Positions 21,012 to 29,851 of a stretch of 36,281 bases of DNA are shown here, in pieces; within the stretch, counting starts at the first letter, position 1; each line of letters begins with the position of its first letter. The DNA comes from a virus. The notes under the pieces are model-generated. The model made no database searches. It was not told the DNA's origin and saw nothing but the letters and a program-made list of their open reading frames with translations. Made by a program: the position numbers and the translations under genes. The stretch spans positions 1 through 36,281 of IMG/VR virus record IMGVR_UViG_3300036835_000339, one strand, 5' to 3'.

Positions 21012-22321
21012 TGGTCGCCGTCGCCACCGTCCGCTATCACCCCCGCGGCGCGGCCAAAGCCCTGTTCGCCGATCGCTCGCCCGAGCTCCTGATCGAGGGT
21101 CCGGCCGGGACCGGCAAGACGTACGCTTGTCTCTTCAAGCTCCACGCCCAGGCGATGAAATACGCCGGTATGCGCGGTCTCATCCTGCGCAAGACCCAAG
21201 TGAGTTTGACCGCCTCGGCCCTCGTCACCTACACCACCCGCATCCTCGGGGCCGACCCGCGCGCCTTCGGCGTGAGCTTCTTCGGTGGCAACAAGATCCG
21301 CCCGGCCCAATTCGTTTATCCCAACGGCAGCACGATCGTGGTCGGCGGGCTCGACAAAGCCTCCAAGATCATGTCGACCGAATATGACGTCGCCTACATC
21401 AACGAGAGCACCGAGCTCACCCTCGAAGAGTGGGAGCTGATCGGCTCGCGCCTGCGCGCCGGCAACATGCCCTACACCCAGCTCCTGGCCGACGCCAATC
21501 CCGGTCCGCCGTCGCACTGGCTCAATCAACGCTGCGAGGCCGGACTGACGGCGCGCCTGCTCAGCCGGCACCGCGACAATCCGATCCTGTGGGATGAGGA
21601 GATCGACGCCTGGACGGCGGAAGGCGAGCGCTACGTCGTCGACCGCTTGGGCAAGCTCACCGGCGTCCGCCGCCTGCGATTAGTCGAGGGCATCTGGGCC
21701 GCGGCCGAGGGCTTGATCTACGAGGAGTTTGATCCCGCCCGCCATGTCGTCGCTCGCTTCTCGATCCCCGCCGATTGGCCGCGTTACTGGGTGATCGACT
21801 TCGGCTACGTCCACCCGTTTGTCTGGCAGTGGTGGGCGCTTGATGGCGATAAGCGGGCCTACTGTTACCGCGAGATCTATCGCACTGAACGCCTGGTCGT
21901 CGATCACGTCGCCGACGGGCTCGCGGCTTCGGCTGGTGAGCCGGCGCCAAAGGCCGTCATCACGGACCACGACGCCGAGGATCGGGCGACGTTCGAGCGG
22001 GCGGCCGGCCGCAAAACCACGCCGGCGGTCAAGAACGTCTCGGCCGGGATCCAGCTCGTCGCCAATCGCCTGCGCCCGGCCGGTGATGGGCGAGCGCGGT
22101 TGTTCTATCTGCGCGATAGCGTCCTTGCTCGAGATCGCTCGCTCGTCGAGCAAGGCTTGCCAACGAGCACGGTCGAGGAGTACGCCGGTTATATCTGGGA
22201 CACGCGCCAGGGCCGGCGCAAGGGCGAGGAGCCGTTCAAAGAGCACGACCACGGCATGGACGCGACCCGCTATTTCGTGATGCACCTCGACGGGCCGCGC
22301 AAGGTCGTCAAATTCTTGTGA
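21011..22321 (+). CDS. terL: Terminase large subunit
   Basis: 436 residues from ATG 21011 (TGATG overlap); a longer frame from 20717 lies inside the small subunit gene. ATPase part: Walker A GPAGTGKT at 30-37, Walker B VAYINE with E132 at 127-132, and a later DANPGPPSHW motif. Nuclease part (RNase H fold): D263 in YWVIDFGYVHP, D319/D321 in VITDHDAED, and D417 in EHDHGMDATRY. It drives DNA into the head and cuts it. All key residues are present and the length is usual for the terminase-6 group. Confidence 0.92.
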   Translation: MVAVATVRYHPRGAAKALFADRSPELLIEGPAGTGKTYACLFKLHAQAMKYAGMRGLILRKTQVSLTASALVTYTTRILGADPRAFGVSFFGGNKIRPAQFVYPNGSTIVVGGLDKASKIMSTEYDVAYINESTELTLEEWELIGSRLRAGNMPYTQLLADANPGPPSHWLNQRCEAGLTARLLSRHRDNPILWDEEIDAWTAEGERYVVDRLGKLTGVRRLRLVEGIWAAAEGLIYEEFDPARHVVARFSIPADWPRYWVIDFGYVHPFVWQWWALDGDKRAYCYREIYRTERLVVDHVADGLAASAGEPAPKAVITDHDAEDRATFERAAGRKTTPAVKNVSAGIQLVANRLRPAGDGRARLFYLRDSVLARDRSLVEQGLPTSTVEEYAGYIWDTRQGRRKGEEPFKEHDHGMDATRYFVMHLDGPRKVVKFL

Positions 22322-22334
22322 GAGGAGGAGCCAC

Positions 22335-22847
22335 ATGGTCACGACGATCACACCAGGCTTGGGTGCCGGCGTGCGCCTCGAGCTCCCCGAGGAGAGCGAG
22401 TTTCCGGCCAACGGCTTTCTCGCCGCGCCCGATCTCGCTCACATCGGGGCGCGGATGCGCGATGAGCACGAGGATCTTTCCGGGTTTACCGAGGTGTCGG
22501 TCGATTACCTGTGGAAAAAGCACGGCGGTGAGGCGAGCGGCCGGCCGAAGCTCGGGGCGGAGATCATCGTTGCCGGTTTCTGGCGCTATTACTGCCAAGC
22601 CGATCTGATCATTTGGCTCGCCGCCGATCACCTGCGGGGGCGCTCGCCCGACGTCGTACGGGCCGTGCTCTTTCACCACCTCTGCGCGATTGACGTTGAT
22701 CCGAAAACCCTCGCCCCGAAACTGCGCCCCGCCGACGTCAACGCGTTTCTCGCCGAGATCAAGACCTTTGGGCTCTGGAACGACGATCTCCGGACTGCCA
22801 AAGACGTCTTTGTTCAGGCCGAGCTCATCCCCGCGGAGGAATCATGA
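22335..22847 (+). CDS. Putative metallopeptidase-like protein, degenerate active site
   Basis: 170 residues with AGGAGGAG before the ATG. The order of elements (KLGAEIIVAGFWRYYCQADLI, then a strand IIWLAAD, then RAVLFHHLCAIDVD, then RPADVNAFLAEIKTFGLWND) follows the phage putative metallopeptidase family seen beside terminase genes, where the core is HExxH. Here the core reads HHLCA, so both the catalytic Glu and the second zinc His are absent. It is likely a non-enzymatic relative with a structural or regulatory job. Family placement is by pattern memory. Confidence 0.55.
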   Translation: MVTTITPGLGAGVRLELPEESEFPANGFLAAPDLAHIGARMRDEHEDLSGFTEVSVDYLWKKHGGEASGRPKLGAEIIVAGFWRYYCQADLIIWLAADHLRGRSPDVVRAVLFHHLCAIDVDPKTLAPKLRPADVNAFLAEIKTFGLWNDDLRTAKDVFVQAELIPAEES

Positions 22848-23161
22848 CCGACGTCGAGCTCCGCGCGATGAACGCGGTCACCGCCAAGCATTTCGCCGAG
22901 GAGCAACCCGACCTCCTGAATCCGGTTGAAACCATCGAAACCATGATCGCTTCGGTTGACCAGCAGGCCAGAATGGCAACCGACATGCTCTACAAATCCC
23001 AAGCAGTCTTGCAAGACGCGCAGATCCGCAAAAAGCGCTGGGATGTGCTGCTCGAAGGTCTACGCATCGCACTGAACGGCATGGAACTCACCGAGCATGG
23101 CGTCCCCACCCGAACGCTCGAGACGACCACGGCAGGAGAGCATCCCAATGGGCATCCTTGA
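22844..23161 (+). CDS. Small helical protein between terminase and portal
   Basis: 105 residues from the ATG inside ATGA. It is a long helix (TMIASVDQQARMATDMLYKS, QAVLQDAQIRKKRWDVLLEG) with a flexible Thr/Gly/Pro tail. It overlaps the portal start by 14 bases. It might be a packaging accessory or head component; no known domain is recognised. Confidence 0.6.
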   Translation: MTDVELRAMNAVTAKHFAEEQPDLLNPVETIETMIASVDQQARMATDMLYKSQAVLQDAQIRKKRWDVLLEGLRIALNGMELTEHGVPTRTLETTTAGEHPNGHP

Positions 23162-25313
23162 TCGCGTCTCAACCGCCTTCCGCACCCCGCACCCCGACCA
23201 GGCGCCGTTTAGTGATCTCCGCCGGCAGCCCTCGATGAATGGACACGCCCCGCCCGAACGCCGGACCGGCCTACCGACGATCGCGCTCTATCGCTACGGA
23301 CGCCCAACCTGGAGCCAATACGACTACGCCGGCGCGATCACGGCCTACGACCGGGTCGTCGTCGTTTTCGCCTGCGTCAACCTAATCGCCGATGCCGCGG
23401 CCACGGCGCGGATCGTCGTCCGCGACGAGCAGGCCGGAGATCAACCGCTCGATGACCATCCCTTGCGCGCCTTGATGCGCGCTCCCAACCCGCAGATGAG
23501 CGAGGCCGAGTGGATCAACACCAACGTCAAGATCGCGGCGGTCACCGGGTTCTGTGTCAATCAGATCGAACGGGGCACCGGTGCCCGCCCGGTCGCGCTC
23601 CACCCCTTGCGCTCCGATTGGCTGGTGCCGATTCCGCGCCCGGACAACCGAGTCGATTGGCGCTACAACATCCCCGGCCAACGCGAACCGACGACCTTGC
23701 TCGCCGAGAATGTCGTCGCCTGGACCTATCAGACGGGCCCGCTCCTCGGGGCCTGCGGGATCACGCCGATCACCGCCGCCGGCCGCGAGATCGACATCGA
23801 GAACGAGGCGACCGGCTTTGTCAAAGCCTTTTTCGATGCCGGGGCCGTGCCGCAACTGGGGCTGGTGCCGGCCGAGAACGCCGAGTTCAACCAATCCGAG
23901 GCCGACACCCTACGCGAGAAGTTCAAGCAATTCGCGGGGCAGCCCTGGGTTCCGATCGTGATGCAGGCGATCACGGATGTGAAACGGCTCGGCTTTGATC
24001 TGAATGAAATGGCCTATGCCGATCTGCGCAACCTCGACAGCACCCAGATCTGTAGCGCCTTCCGCGTCCCGCCGGTCATGATCGGCACCCTCGCCGGACT
24101 CGAGAATTCGCCCTGGTCGAAATATGAGGAAGCGCGGCGCAGCTTCTACGAAGACACGATCACGCCCCTCTGGGCCCGGCTCGACGGCGCCTTGACCCGC
24201 AGTCTCCTGCCCGAATTCGAAACGCGGCCGAGCGTGCAGCTCGAATTCGATACCAGCCAGGTCCCGGCTCTGCGCGACGACGATTCGCAGGTCTGGACCA
24301 CGGTCGGGGCGGCCGTGGCGCAGGGCTGGTTCCCGGTCAATTGGGCGTTGCAGGCGGTCGGCTATCCCCCGGTCGAGGGTGGCGATGTCTTCCTGCGCAC
24401 CATCGCCCAGCTGGAGGAGCCGGCGATCGAGACGGCGCCGCCGCGGCGCGGCATCCCCGGCCCCGACGAACTTCGGGACCGGCGCGAGTGGGCCCGCCTG
24501 CTCGCCGCCGATCCGCTGGCTTTGCCGCCCAACGGGAAGCACGCCCACACCCGAAACCGGCTCACACGCGAAATCAGGGCTCGTGTGGCGGCAACCAGCC
24601 GCGAAACGATGCTGCGTATTGCCGAACGACAAGCGCCGTCTCTACGACGTTTTTGGCGCGCCCAGGGGCGACGCTACACCACGGCCCTCTTTGGCGCGAG
24701 CCTGGCCTACCCGGTCGAGGTCGAACGCCGGGCCGTGCAGGTCCTCGACTGGGAGGAGGAGGACCGGCAGCTGAGCGCGGTCGTGGCCAAGCTCTACCAG
24801 CAGAACGGCCAGGCCGCCTTCGACGCGGCCAGCGCCTTCCTCGGCGTGGATCTGCGCTTCGATCTCGCCAATCCGCGGATCCGGGACGTCGCCGACAAAC
24901 TGGGGCAGCGCGTCAGCGGGATCAACGAGACGACCCGCGCGGATCTGGCCCGGCTGGTCACCGATTCGCTGCATGAAGGCGTGAGCATGAACGAGCTCGC
25001 TGATCGGATTCAGGCGCAGTTCGACGGCTACGGCGAAGGGCGGGCCCTGACAACCGCGAGGTCTGAGTCCCAAGTGGCGTACAACAGCGCCAGCGTGTTG
25101 GGGTACCGCGAGAGCGGGCTCGTCAGTGACGCCGAACTCTTCGACAATCCGGATCACGGGGACTATGGCGGGGATGAGGACGGCTTGACCTGCGCCGAAC
25201 GCAACGGGCTCGTCGTGCCGCTCGCAGGGGTTGAGACCCATATCAACGGCACGCATCCGAATTGCATTTTGGCGGTTGCCCCGGTGCTCTCGACTGAGCT
25301 CGGCGAGGCGTAG
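23148..25313 (+). CDS. Portal protein fused to a MuF-like domain
   Basis: 721 residues from ATG 23148, with GGAGAG seven bases upstream; the ATG at 23097 gives an Arg-rich lead inside the previous gene. Residues about 1-440 match HK97-type portals: VVFACVNLIADAAATARIVV, HPLRALMRAPNPQMSEAEW, then DLRNLDSTQICSAFRVPPVM and the WSKYEEARRSFYEDTITPLW helix. Residues about 470-715 look like a MuF/SPP1-gp7 minor head domain: TREIRARVAATSRETMLRIA, then RALTTARSESQVAYNSASV and a Cys/Asp-rich end with DEDGLTCAERNG and HINGTHPNC. It forms the DNA gate at the head vertex, with the fused part inside or at its foot. Confidence 0.85.
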   Translation: MGILDRVSTAFRTPHPDQAPFSDLRRQPSMNGHAPPERRTGLPTIALYRYGRPTWSQYDYAGAITAYDRVVVVFACVNLIADAAATARIVVRDEQAGDQPLDDHPLRALMRAPNPQMSEAEWINTNVKIAAVTGFCVNQIERGTGARPVALHPLRSDWLVPIPRPDNRVDWRYNIPGQREPTTLLAENVVAWTYQTGPLLGACGITPITAAGREIDIENEATGFVKAFFDAGAVPQLGLVPAENAEFNQSEADTLREKFKQFAGQPWVPIVMQAITDVKRLGFDLNEMAYADLRNLDSTQICSAFRVPPVMIGTLAGLENSPWSKYEEARRSFYEDTITPLWARLDGALTRSLLPEFETRPSVQLEFDTSQVPALRDDDSQVWTTVGAAVAQGWFPVNWALQAVGYPPVEGGDVFLRTIAQLEEPAIETAPPRRGIPGPDELRDRREWARLLAADPLALPPNGKHAHTRNRLTREIRARVAATSRETMLRIAERQAPSLRRFWRAQGRRYTTALFGASLAYPVEVERRAVQVLDWEEEDRQLSAVVAKLYQQNGQAAFDAASAFLGVDLRFDLANPRIRDVADKLGQRVSGINETTRADLARLVTDSLHEGVSMNELADRIQAQFDGYGEGRALTTARSESQVAYNSASVLGYRESGLVSDAELFDNPDHGDYGGDEDGLTCAERNGLVVPLAGVETHINGTHPNCILAVAPVLSTELGEA

Positions 25314-25322
25314 GGGTTTCCC

Positions 25323-25496
25323 GTGAAACCAGTCGCGCCGCCGAAGAAACCCGCGGCGATCCTGATCCGTCCCCAACGCTGTCCCTATTGCGGGCACCGG
25401 CTGTTCGACGCCGATCTCCCGCCCGGCGCCACCGTCGAGATCCTCTGCAAAAAGTGTCAACCGCCGCGCAAAGTGATCATCTCGACGGCCGTGTGA
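25323..25496 (+). CDS. Com-like zinc-ribbon protein
   Basis: 57 residues from a GTG ten bases after the portal-MuF stop; AGGGG lies upstream. After a Lys/Pro-rich start it has CPYCGHRLF ... VEILCKKCQPP, that is CxxC-x18-CxxC, the Com pattern. Com in phage Mu controls translation of a DNA modification gene, but similar ribbons occur near portal genes with no known job. It shares the operon with head genes. Confidence 0.65.
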   Translation: MKPVAPPKKPAAILIRPQRCPYCGHRLFDADLPPGATVEILCKKCQPPRKVIISTAV

Positions 25497-25577
25497 TACG
25501 CTACGAACGTACACTCGTACGGCAGAGACCCTTCGAGGTCCATCTCCTGAGGCCCGCCGAGGCCCGAAAGCACCAGC

Positions 25578-26762
25578 GTGGCCGACTGGTCGGTGGGCGC
25601 CGATCGCGGGCTTTCGGTCGATGAGAACGCCTCCTGGGACGGCGCCGAGGCCGCCGGCCGGGTCTTTGCCTGGGCCGGCTGGCCGGACGATCCCAATCCC
25701 TCCAAAGCCCGCCGGGCGTTCTTAACCTACGACCGCGACGCCGACGAGCAAAAGGGCGCCTACAAACTCCCCTTCGCCGATGAGGTCGATGGCCGCCTGG
25801 TCGCGGTCAAAGCCGGGATCAACAACGCCGCCAGCCGTTTAAGTCAGACCAGCATCCCCCAGGAGGTCAAAGACCGGGCGCGGGCGGTGATCGAGCACTA
25901 TCAAGCCAAGTGGCAAGAGAGCAAGGCCGTGGTGCCGCCGTGGCTGCGGCGCCGGCCGGACGCGGGCGAGCTCGAATTCCGGGCCGCGACCGTCGAAGCG
26001 ACCGATGCCGGATTCACCGGACACGCGGCCACGTTCATGACGGCCGATTTCTATCTGTCGTGTTTCGCCCCCGGCTGTTTCAGCAAAACGCTCGGTGACC
26101 GCGGCGACCGCCTACCGGTGCTCTGGCAGCACGATCCCGACGTCCCGATCGGGAAGCACCTGGCGATCGCCGAGGACGCCACCGGGCTCGCCGTCGACGT
26201 CGAGATCATCGACGACGGGGCGGAGGGCTCAAGCGCGCTCAAACGCCTGCGCGGTGGGCTCCCCCTGGGCCTGTCGTTCGGCTTCAACACCGTCAAGGAC
26301 CGCTCGGCCGAGGAGGACGATCAGATCGATCTGTCCCAACTGCCGGGCGTCGAGCCATCGGAGATCCGCGTCATCACCGAAGTCAAGCTCTGGGAGACCT
26401 CGGTCGTCACCTTCCCCGCGAACGAGCAAGCCACGATCGACGCCGTGCGCCAACTGCGGCGCGCCAGCGTGCAATTCGCCGGCGCCGCCGCCGGCCGAGA
26501 CGCAGATCTCGTGGTCTCGGCCGCCGATGCCGCTGCGCTCTCAAGTTGGTCATGGGTCGGTGAGTCCGGCCCACTGCTCACGATCAAGACCGATTTCCCC
26601 AGCTCCTTTCGCGCCCATGTCGTCGCCGCTTCTGAATCCGCCGCCGCCGCCGAGCTCTCGCATGAGGCCGCGCACGGCACGGAGGCCGAGGCACGACGCC
26701 GCGAGATCGATCGCATCGTCACCCTGACTCGCTCCCGCGAGTACCTCGGAGTACGCCCATGA
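25578..26762 (+). CDS. HK97-type prohead protease with extra N-terminal domain
   Basis: 394 residues from GTG 25578, the first start after an in-frame stop upstream. Residues about 128-300 are the protease: FTGHAATFMTADFYLSCFAP, LPVLWQHDPDVPIGKHL with catalytic H185, and GLPLGLSFGFNTVKD with nucleophile S233. The first 115 residues (SWDGAEAAGRVFAWAGWPDD, then TYDRDADEQKGAYKLPFADE) are a separate domain seen fused to some phage proteases. The C-terminal 90 residues are Ala-rich and may act as scaffold. It trims capsid protein during head maturation. The stop overlaps the capsid start by 4 bases. Confidence 0.85.
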   Translation: MADWSVGADRGLSVDENASWDGAEAAGRVFAWAGWPDDPNPSKARRAFLTYDRDADEQKGAYKLPFADEVDGRLVAVKAGINNAASRLSQTSIPQEVKDRARAVIEHYQAKWQESKAVVPPWLRRRPDAGELEFRAATVEATDAGFTGHAATFMTADFYLSCFAPGCFSKTLGDRGDRLPVLWQHDPDVPIGKHLAIAEDATGLAVDVEIIDDGAEGSSALKRLRGGLPLGLSFGFNTVKDRSAEEDDQIDLSQLPGVEPSEIRVITEVKLWETSVVTFPANEQATIDAVRQLRRASVQFAGAAAGRDADLVVSAADAAALSSWSWVGESGPLLTIKTDFPSSFRAHVVAASESAAAAELSHEAAHGTEAEARRREIDRIVTLTRSREYLGVRP

Positions 26763-28060
26763 ATCCGAAACTGGTCGAACTGCGCGAGCTGATGACCACG
26801 CGGCTGACCGAGCTCGAGGGGCTCGGCAAGAAAGCCGAGCGCAGCGACGACGAGGAAGCGCGGATCGACGTCCTGATCGTCGAGCTGAACGACCTCGGCC
26901 CGAAGCTCGTCCGCGAGCAAGAGATCGAGCAATCGGCGAGTAAGCTCGCCGGCTTCACCCAAGCGAACGGGCAGACGGCGGGCGGGGCCCGGCCCGGGGT
27001 CGACCCGGCGACCGGCAAAGCGCCCGATACCCGCGGTCTGGCCGAGCGCTTCGCCGCGAGCCCGGAGATCGAGGAGTACCGCAAACACCCGGCCGGCAAG
27101 AGCTTGCCGGTCAAGCTCGAGACGTTTTTCCCGGACCGCGGCCGCCGCAGTCGCATGGCGGAGCAGCGCGGGTTGATCTATTCCGGTGGCGTCGCCGCCA
27201 GTCTCACCCCGCCGCAGATTGTGCCGGGGATCTATGGTCCGGCCGACACCGGCTTCCCGTCCTTACGCGACGTCCTTAATGTCGGCACGACCACGGCCGA
27301 CGCCATTACCTATATCGCCGAAACTGCTTACACGAATGCCGCCGCCGAGGTCGCCGAGGCGACGAGCGTGACGACGGGCGCCAAACCGGAGTCGGCGCTG
27401 ACCTTCGCCGAAGTCACGGTGCCGGTGGCCACCATCGCGCACTGGATCCCGATCACGCGCCAGGCGATGGACGACGCCCACCAGCTCCGCTCCTACGTCG
27501 ACGGCCGCCTGCTCGACGGCCTCGAGATGCGCGAGAACCACGAGTTGCTCGTCGGTGACGGTGTCGCTCCGAACATCCGCGGGCTCGAGAACTTTACCGG
27601 GGTGCAAAACCTCGACGCCACCTATTTCACCGGGGCGCCGGTGGCCGGGGCCGGGACCGGGGTCGAGAACTACAACCGGGCGCTGCGCGGCATGACCGCG
27701 GTCCAGTACACCGGCAAAGCGCGACCGTCCTTCTTCGTCGTCAATCCGACCGATTGGGAGTCGATGATCTCGGCGGTCAACGGCACCGGTGTCTTCTACG
27801 CCGGCGGCCCGTTCGGCGTCGCGGCGCCGACCCGCCTCTGGGGCCTACCCACGATCGTGACCGCCGATCAGCCGGCGAAAACACTCTTCGTCGGTGACGG
27901 TTCGCTGGCCACGATCTGGGACCGCATGTCGGCGCAGATCTTCATCGCCGATCAGCACGCCGATTTCTTCATTCGCAATATCTTCGTCCTGCTCGCCGAG
28001 GAGCGGGTGACGCTCGCCTGTTACCGCCCGTCGGGCTTCGCCAAGGTGGCGCTCGTCTAA
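26759..28060 (+). CDS. Major capsid protein, HK97 fold
   Basis: 433 residues. The first 110 or so are a charged helical delta/scaffold region (LVELRELMTTRLTELEGLGK, then RSDDEEARIDVLIVELNDL), which the protease should remove. From about residue 140 the HK97 fold follows: GPADTGFPSLRDVLNVGTTT, FAEVTVPVATIAHWIPITRQ, the LRSYVDGRLLDGLEMRENHE spine helix, then PSFFVVNPTDWESM and WGLPTIVTADQPA. The end (LLAEERVTLACYRPSGFAKV) is typical. It forms the icosahedral shell. Confidence 0.93.
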   Translation: MNPKLVELRELMTTRLTELEGLGKKAERSDDEEARIDVLIVELNDLGPKLVREQEIEQSASKLAGFTQANGQTAGGARPGVDPATGKAPDTRGLAERFAASPEIEEYRKHPAGKSLPVKLETFFPDRGRRSRMAEQRGLIYSGGVAASLTPPQIVPGIYGPADTGFPSLRDVLNVGTTTADAITYIAETAYTNAAAEVAEATSVTTGAKPESALTFAEVTVPVATIAHWIPITRQAMDDAHQLRSYVDGRLLDGLEMRENHELLVGDGVAPNIRGLENFTGVQNLDATYFTGAPVAGAGTGVENYNRALRGMTAVQYTGKARPSFFVVNPTDWESMISAVNGTGVFYAGGPFGVAAPTRLWGLPTIVTADQPAKTLFVGDGSLATIWDRMSAQIFIADQHADFFIRNIFVLLAEERVTLACYRPSGFAKVALV

Positions 28061-28284
28061 TGGCGCGGCGGGCGCTGGCCTTGCAGACGGCGAATTCCCT
28101 GCGGCTGATCGAGGAAACGGTCAACGCCTATCTCGCCGAGCTCTCGACCAAGGACGCCGCCGATAGCAAGATCGTCGTCTTCCCCCCAAGCCTGACCGGC
28201 TCGCCCTATTTTGTCGCTGTTGACTACACGACGGACGAGCCCTATGTGCCGCCGGCGCAGCTCGAGCCGCTGCCCGCGGACTGA
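28060..28284 (+). CDS. Small head-operon protein, unknown
   Basis: 74 residues; the ATG shares a base with the capsid stop. The first half is a helix (LQTANSLRLIEETVNAYLAE), the rest strand and Pro-rich. It sits where head decoration or completion proteins are often found. No domain is recognised. Confidence 0.6.
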   Translation: MARRALALQTANSLRLIEETVNAYLAELSTKDAADSKIVVFPPSLTGSPYFVAVDYTTDEPYVPPAQLEPLPAD

Positions 28285-28296
28285 TGGAGTGCACGT

Positions 28297-28515
28297 ATGC
28301 CCAAAGCCGAGAAAGCCGGCGTGTTCGAAGTCGACGGCGTGCCGTTTCAAGTCGCCGCCGGCGACGACTACCCCGACGGCGCGACTTTTCGCGAAAGCGA
28401 CATGCCGAGTCTGGCGGACCCTTTAGCCTACGACGCCTCGGCCCTGCAACCCGAGGCGTCCGGATCGAGCGGATCGACTACCGGCAAGAGCAGCAAGCAG
28501 CCGTCCGCCACGTAA
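28297..28515 (+). CDS. Small head-operon protein, unknown
   Basis: 72 residues with GGAG before the ATG. The start (AGVFEVDGVPFQVAAGDDYP) looks like two short strands; the tail is Ser/Gly/Lys-rich and disordered. It may be a decoration or linker protein by position only. Confidence 0.55.
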   Translation: MPKAEKAGVFEVDGVPFQVAAGDDYPDGATFRESDMPSLADPLAYDASALQPEASGSSGSTTGKSSKQPSAT

Positions 28516-28580
28516 AGCGGGCCGGGACGCCGGAGTTTCGCCTCGAGGGCACGCCGCCCTATGTCAGGAGCACTGACCCG

Positions 28581-28754
28581 ATGACGGATGACGAAAAGAT
28601 CCTGCCCGAGCCCGAAGACGGCGAGGAAGAGGAAGACGCGACCGGCGAGGAGCCGGTGGAGGCCCCGCCCGCCGAGGGCGAGCCCGCGGTGGTTGACGAG
28701 GGCCTCCGGCCTGAAGAGGAGCGCAAGCTCGACGCCGCCCCGGAGAACCGCTAG
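28581..28754 (+). CDS. Highly acidic small protein
   Basis: 57 residues with AGGAG ten bases before the ATG. It is almost all Glu, Asp, Pro and Ala (PEPEDGEEEEDATGEEPVEA) and is surely disordered. Acidic small proteins in head operons can act as chaperone-like or DNA-mimic factors; here only composition and position are known. The next gene begins three bases later. Confidence 0.5.
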   Translation: MTDDEKILPEPEDGEEEEDATGEEPVEAPPAEGEPAVVDEGLRPEEERKLDAAPENR

Positions 28755-28757
28755 CGC

Positions 28758-29384
28758 ATGAGCGCGACGGTGCGCGCCGTCGATCCGGCGCTCGGCTATG
28801 GCGACATGGACCAGATCAAGGCGATGCTGACCACCACCGGCACGGTCTTCGCGCCGAGTGACGAAGCCCGCCTGACCGAACTCAACCTCGTCCTCAGTCT
28901 CGCCTTCGACGACGCCACGGGGCGCACCTTCGGCGTCGCCGGCACGGAGGAGACGCGCCTGGTCTACGCCAAGGGCGGAACCATGCTCGTTCTGCCGAAA
29001 CCGGTCTGGGCGGTGACGAGCATTGGCACCGGCGGCACAGTCGACGGTGACGAGATGACGGGCGATGCCGCGCTCGACGCCAGCGCGTGGCGGGTCGGGA
29101 TCGAGGATCATGCCGGCCAGATCCGGGCGCTCGAGATCCTGGCCGGTCTGGGCTCCAACCAGCCGGTCAACGTCACCGCCCGCTGGTGCGACGCCGATCA
29201 AGACGATGTCGTGCCGGCCGATGTCAGCTTCGCGGTCGAACGCCTGGTCTGCGAAACCTTCAAGCTCGAGAACATCCCGGTCGTGACCGAGGACGGCGTG
29301 GTCGTGCCGCGCTTCGACCCCTGGCTCGACCCGACCGTCGTCAAGACGATCAACACCTACCGCCTGCGGGATCTGGTGCTATGA
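28758..29384 (+). CDS. Head-tail connector (gp6-like)
   Basis: 208 residues. The helix-strand order fits HK97 gp6/SPP1 gp15 type adaptor proteins: TELNLVLSLAFDDATGRTFG, TMLVLPKPVWAVTSIG (a strand common in this family), then NVTARWCDADQDD and SFAVERLVCETFKLE helices, and an NTYRLRDLVL end. It should join the portal ring to the tail completion proteins. The next start lies inside the stop (ATGA). Confidence 0.72.
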   Translation: MSATVRAVDPALGYGDMDQIKAMLTTTGTVFAPSDEARLTELNLVLSLAFDDATGRTFGVAGTEETRLVYAKGGTMLVLPKPVWAVTSIGTGGTVDGDEMTGDAALDASAWRVGIEDHAGQIRALEILAGLGSNQPVNVTARWCDADQDDVVPADVSFAVERLVCETFKLENIPVVTEDGVVVPRFDPWLDPTVVKTINTYRLRDLVL

Positions 29385-29851
29385 GCGATTTTCAGATCGA
29401 CACGCACGAGGTCACGAAGCTCGCGCAGGAGTTCAGCCGGGCGCAGCCGATCATCCGCGAGGAGATGCTCGCCGGCATGAACCGGGTCGTGCTCGTGGTC
29501 GAGCGCAGCGCCAAGGCCAACGTCCCGGTTTTGACCGGCACGCTCCGGCGCAGCATCAGCCACAACGTCACCGCGGCCGCGGGGAACGTCACCGCCACGG
29601 TCTCGGCGAAAACGCCGTATGCGCGGGCAATCGAAGAGGGCCGCCCCGAAGTCACGATCCTGCCGAAAAAGGGCAAGTACCTCGTCTTCGAGATCGACGG
29701 CGAGGTGATCTTCGCGCGCAAAGTGGTGCAGCCGGCGCGGGCGGCGCAGCCCTATCTCAAACCGGCGATCACGAAGAACCGGGCGGCGATCGAGCGCGAG
29801 TTCGCGCACGCCGTGCCGCAGCGCATCATCCGCCGGCTAGGAGTCGGCTGA
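29381..29851 (+). CDS. HK97 gp10-like tail completion protein
   Basis: 156 residues from the ATG in ATGA. The motif VERSAKANVPVLTGTLRRSI followed by SHNVTAAAGNV and PYARAIEEGRP is the hallmark of HK97-gp10-like neck proteins. The helix at the start (VTKLAQEFSRAQPIIREEML) and the end helix (ITKNRAAIEREFAHAVPQRI) fit too. It sits between connector and tail terminator in the usual gene order. It probably helps dock tail to head. Confidence 0.85.
   Translation: MSDFQIDTHEVTKLAQEFSRAQPIIREEMLAGMNRVVLVVERSAKANVPVLTGTLRRSISHNVTAAAGNVTATVSAKTPYARAIEEGRPEVTILPKKGKYLVFEIDGEVIFARKVVQPARAAQPYLKPAITKNRAAIEREFAHAVPQRIIRRLGVG

Noticed and set aside
26142-26157. TCCCGATCGGGA in the protease gene as another operator
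   Set aside because: Spacing is two bases instead of four or five, and it is inside coding sequence.
26540-26580. WSWVGESGP in the protease resembles WSWVGEAGP in the tape measure
   Set aside because: Only nine residues match, flanking sequence differs, and the tape-measure motif is common by itself; most likely chance.
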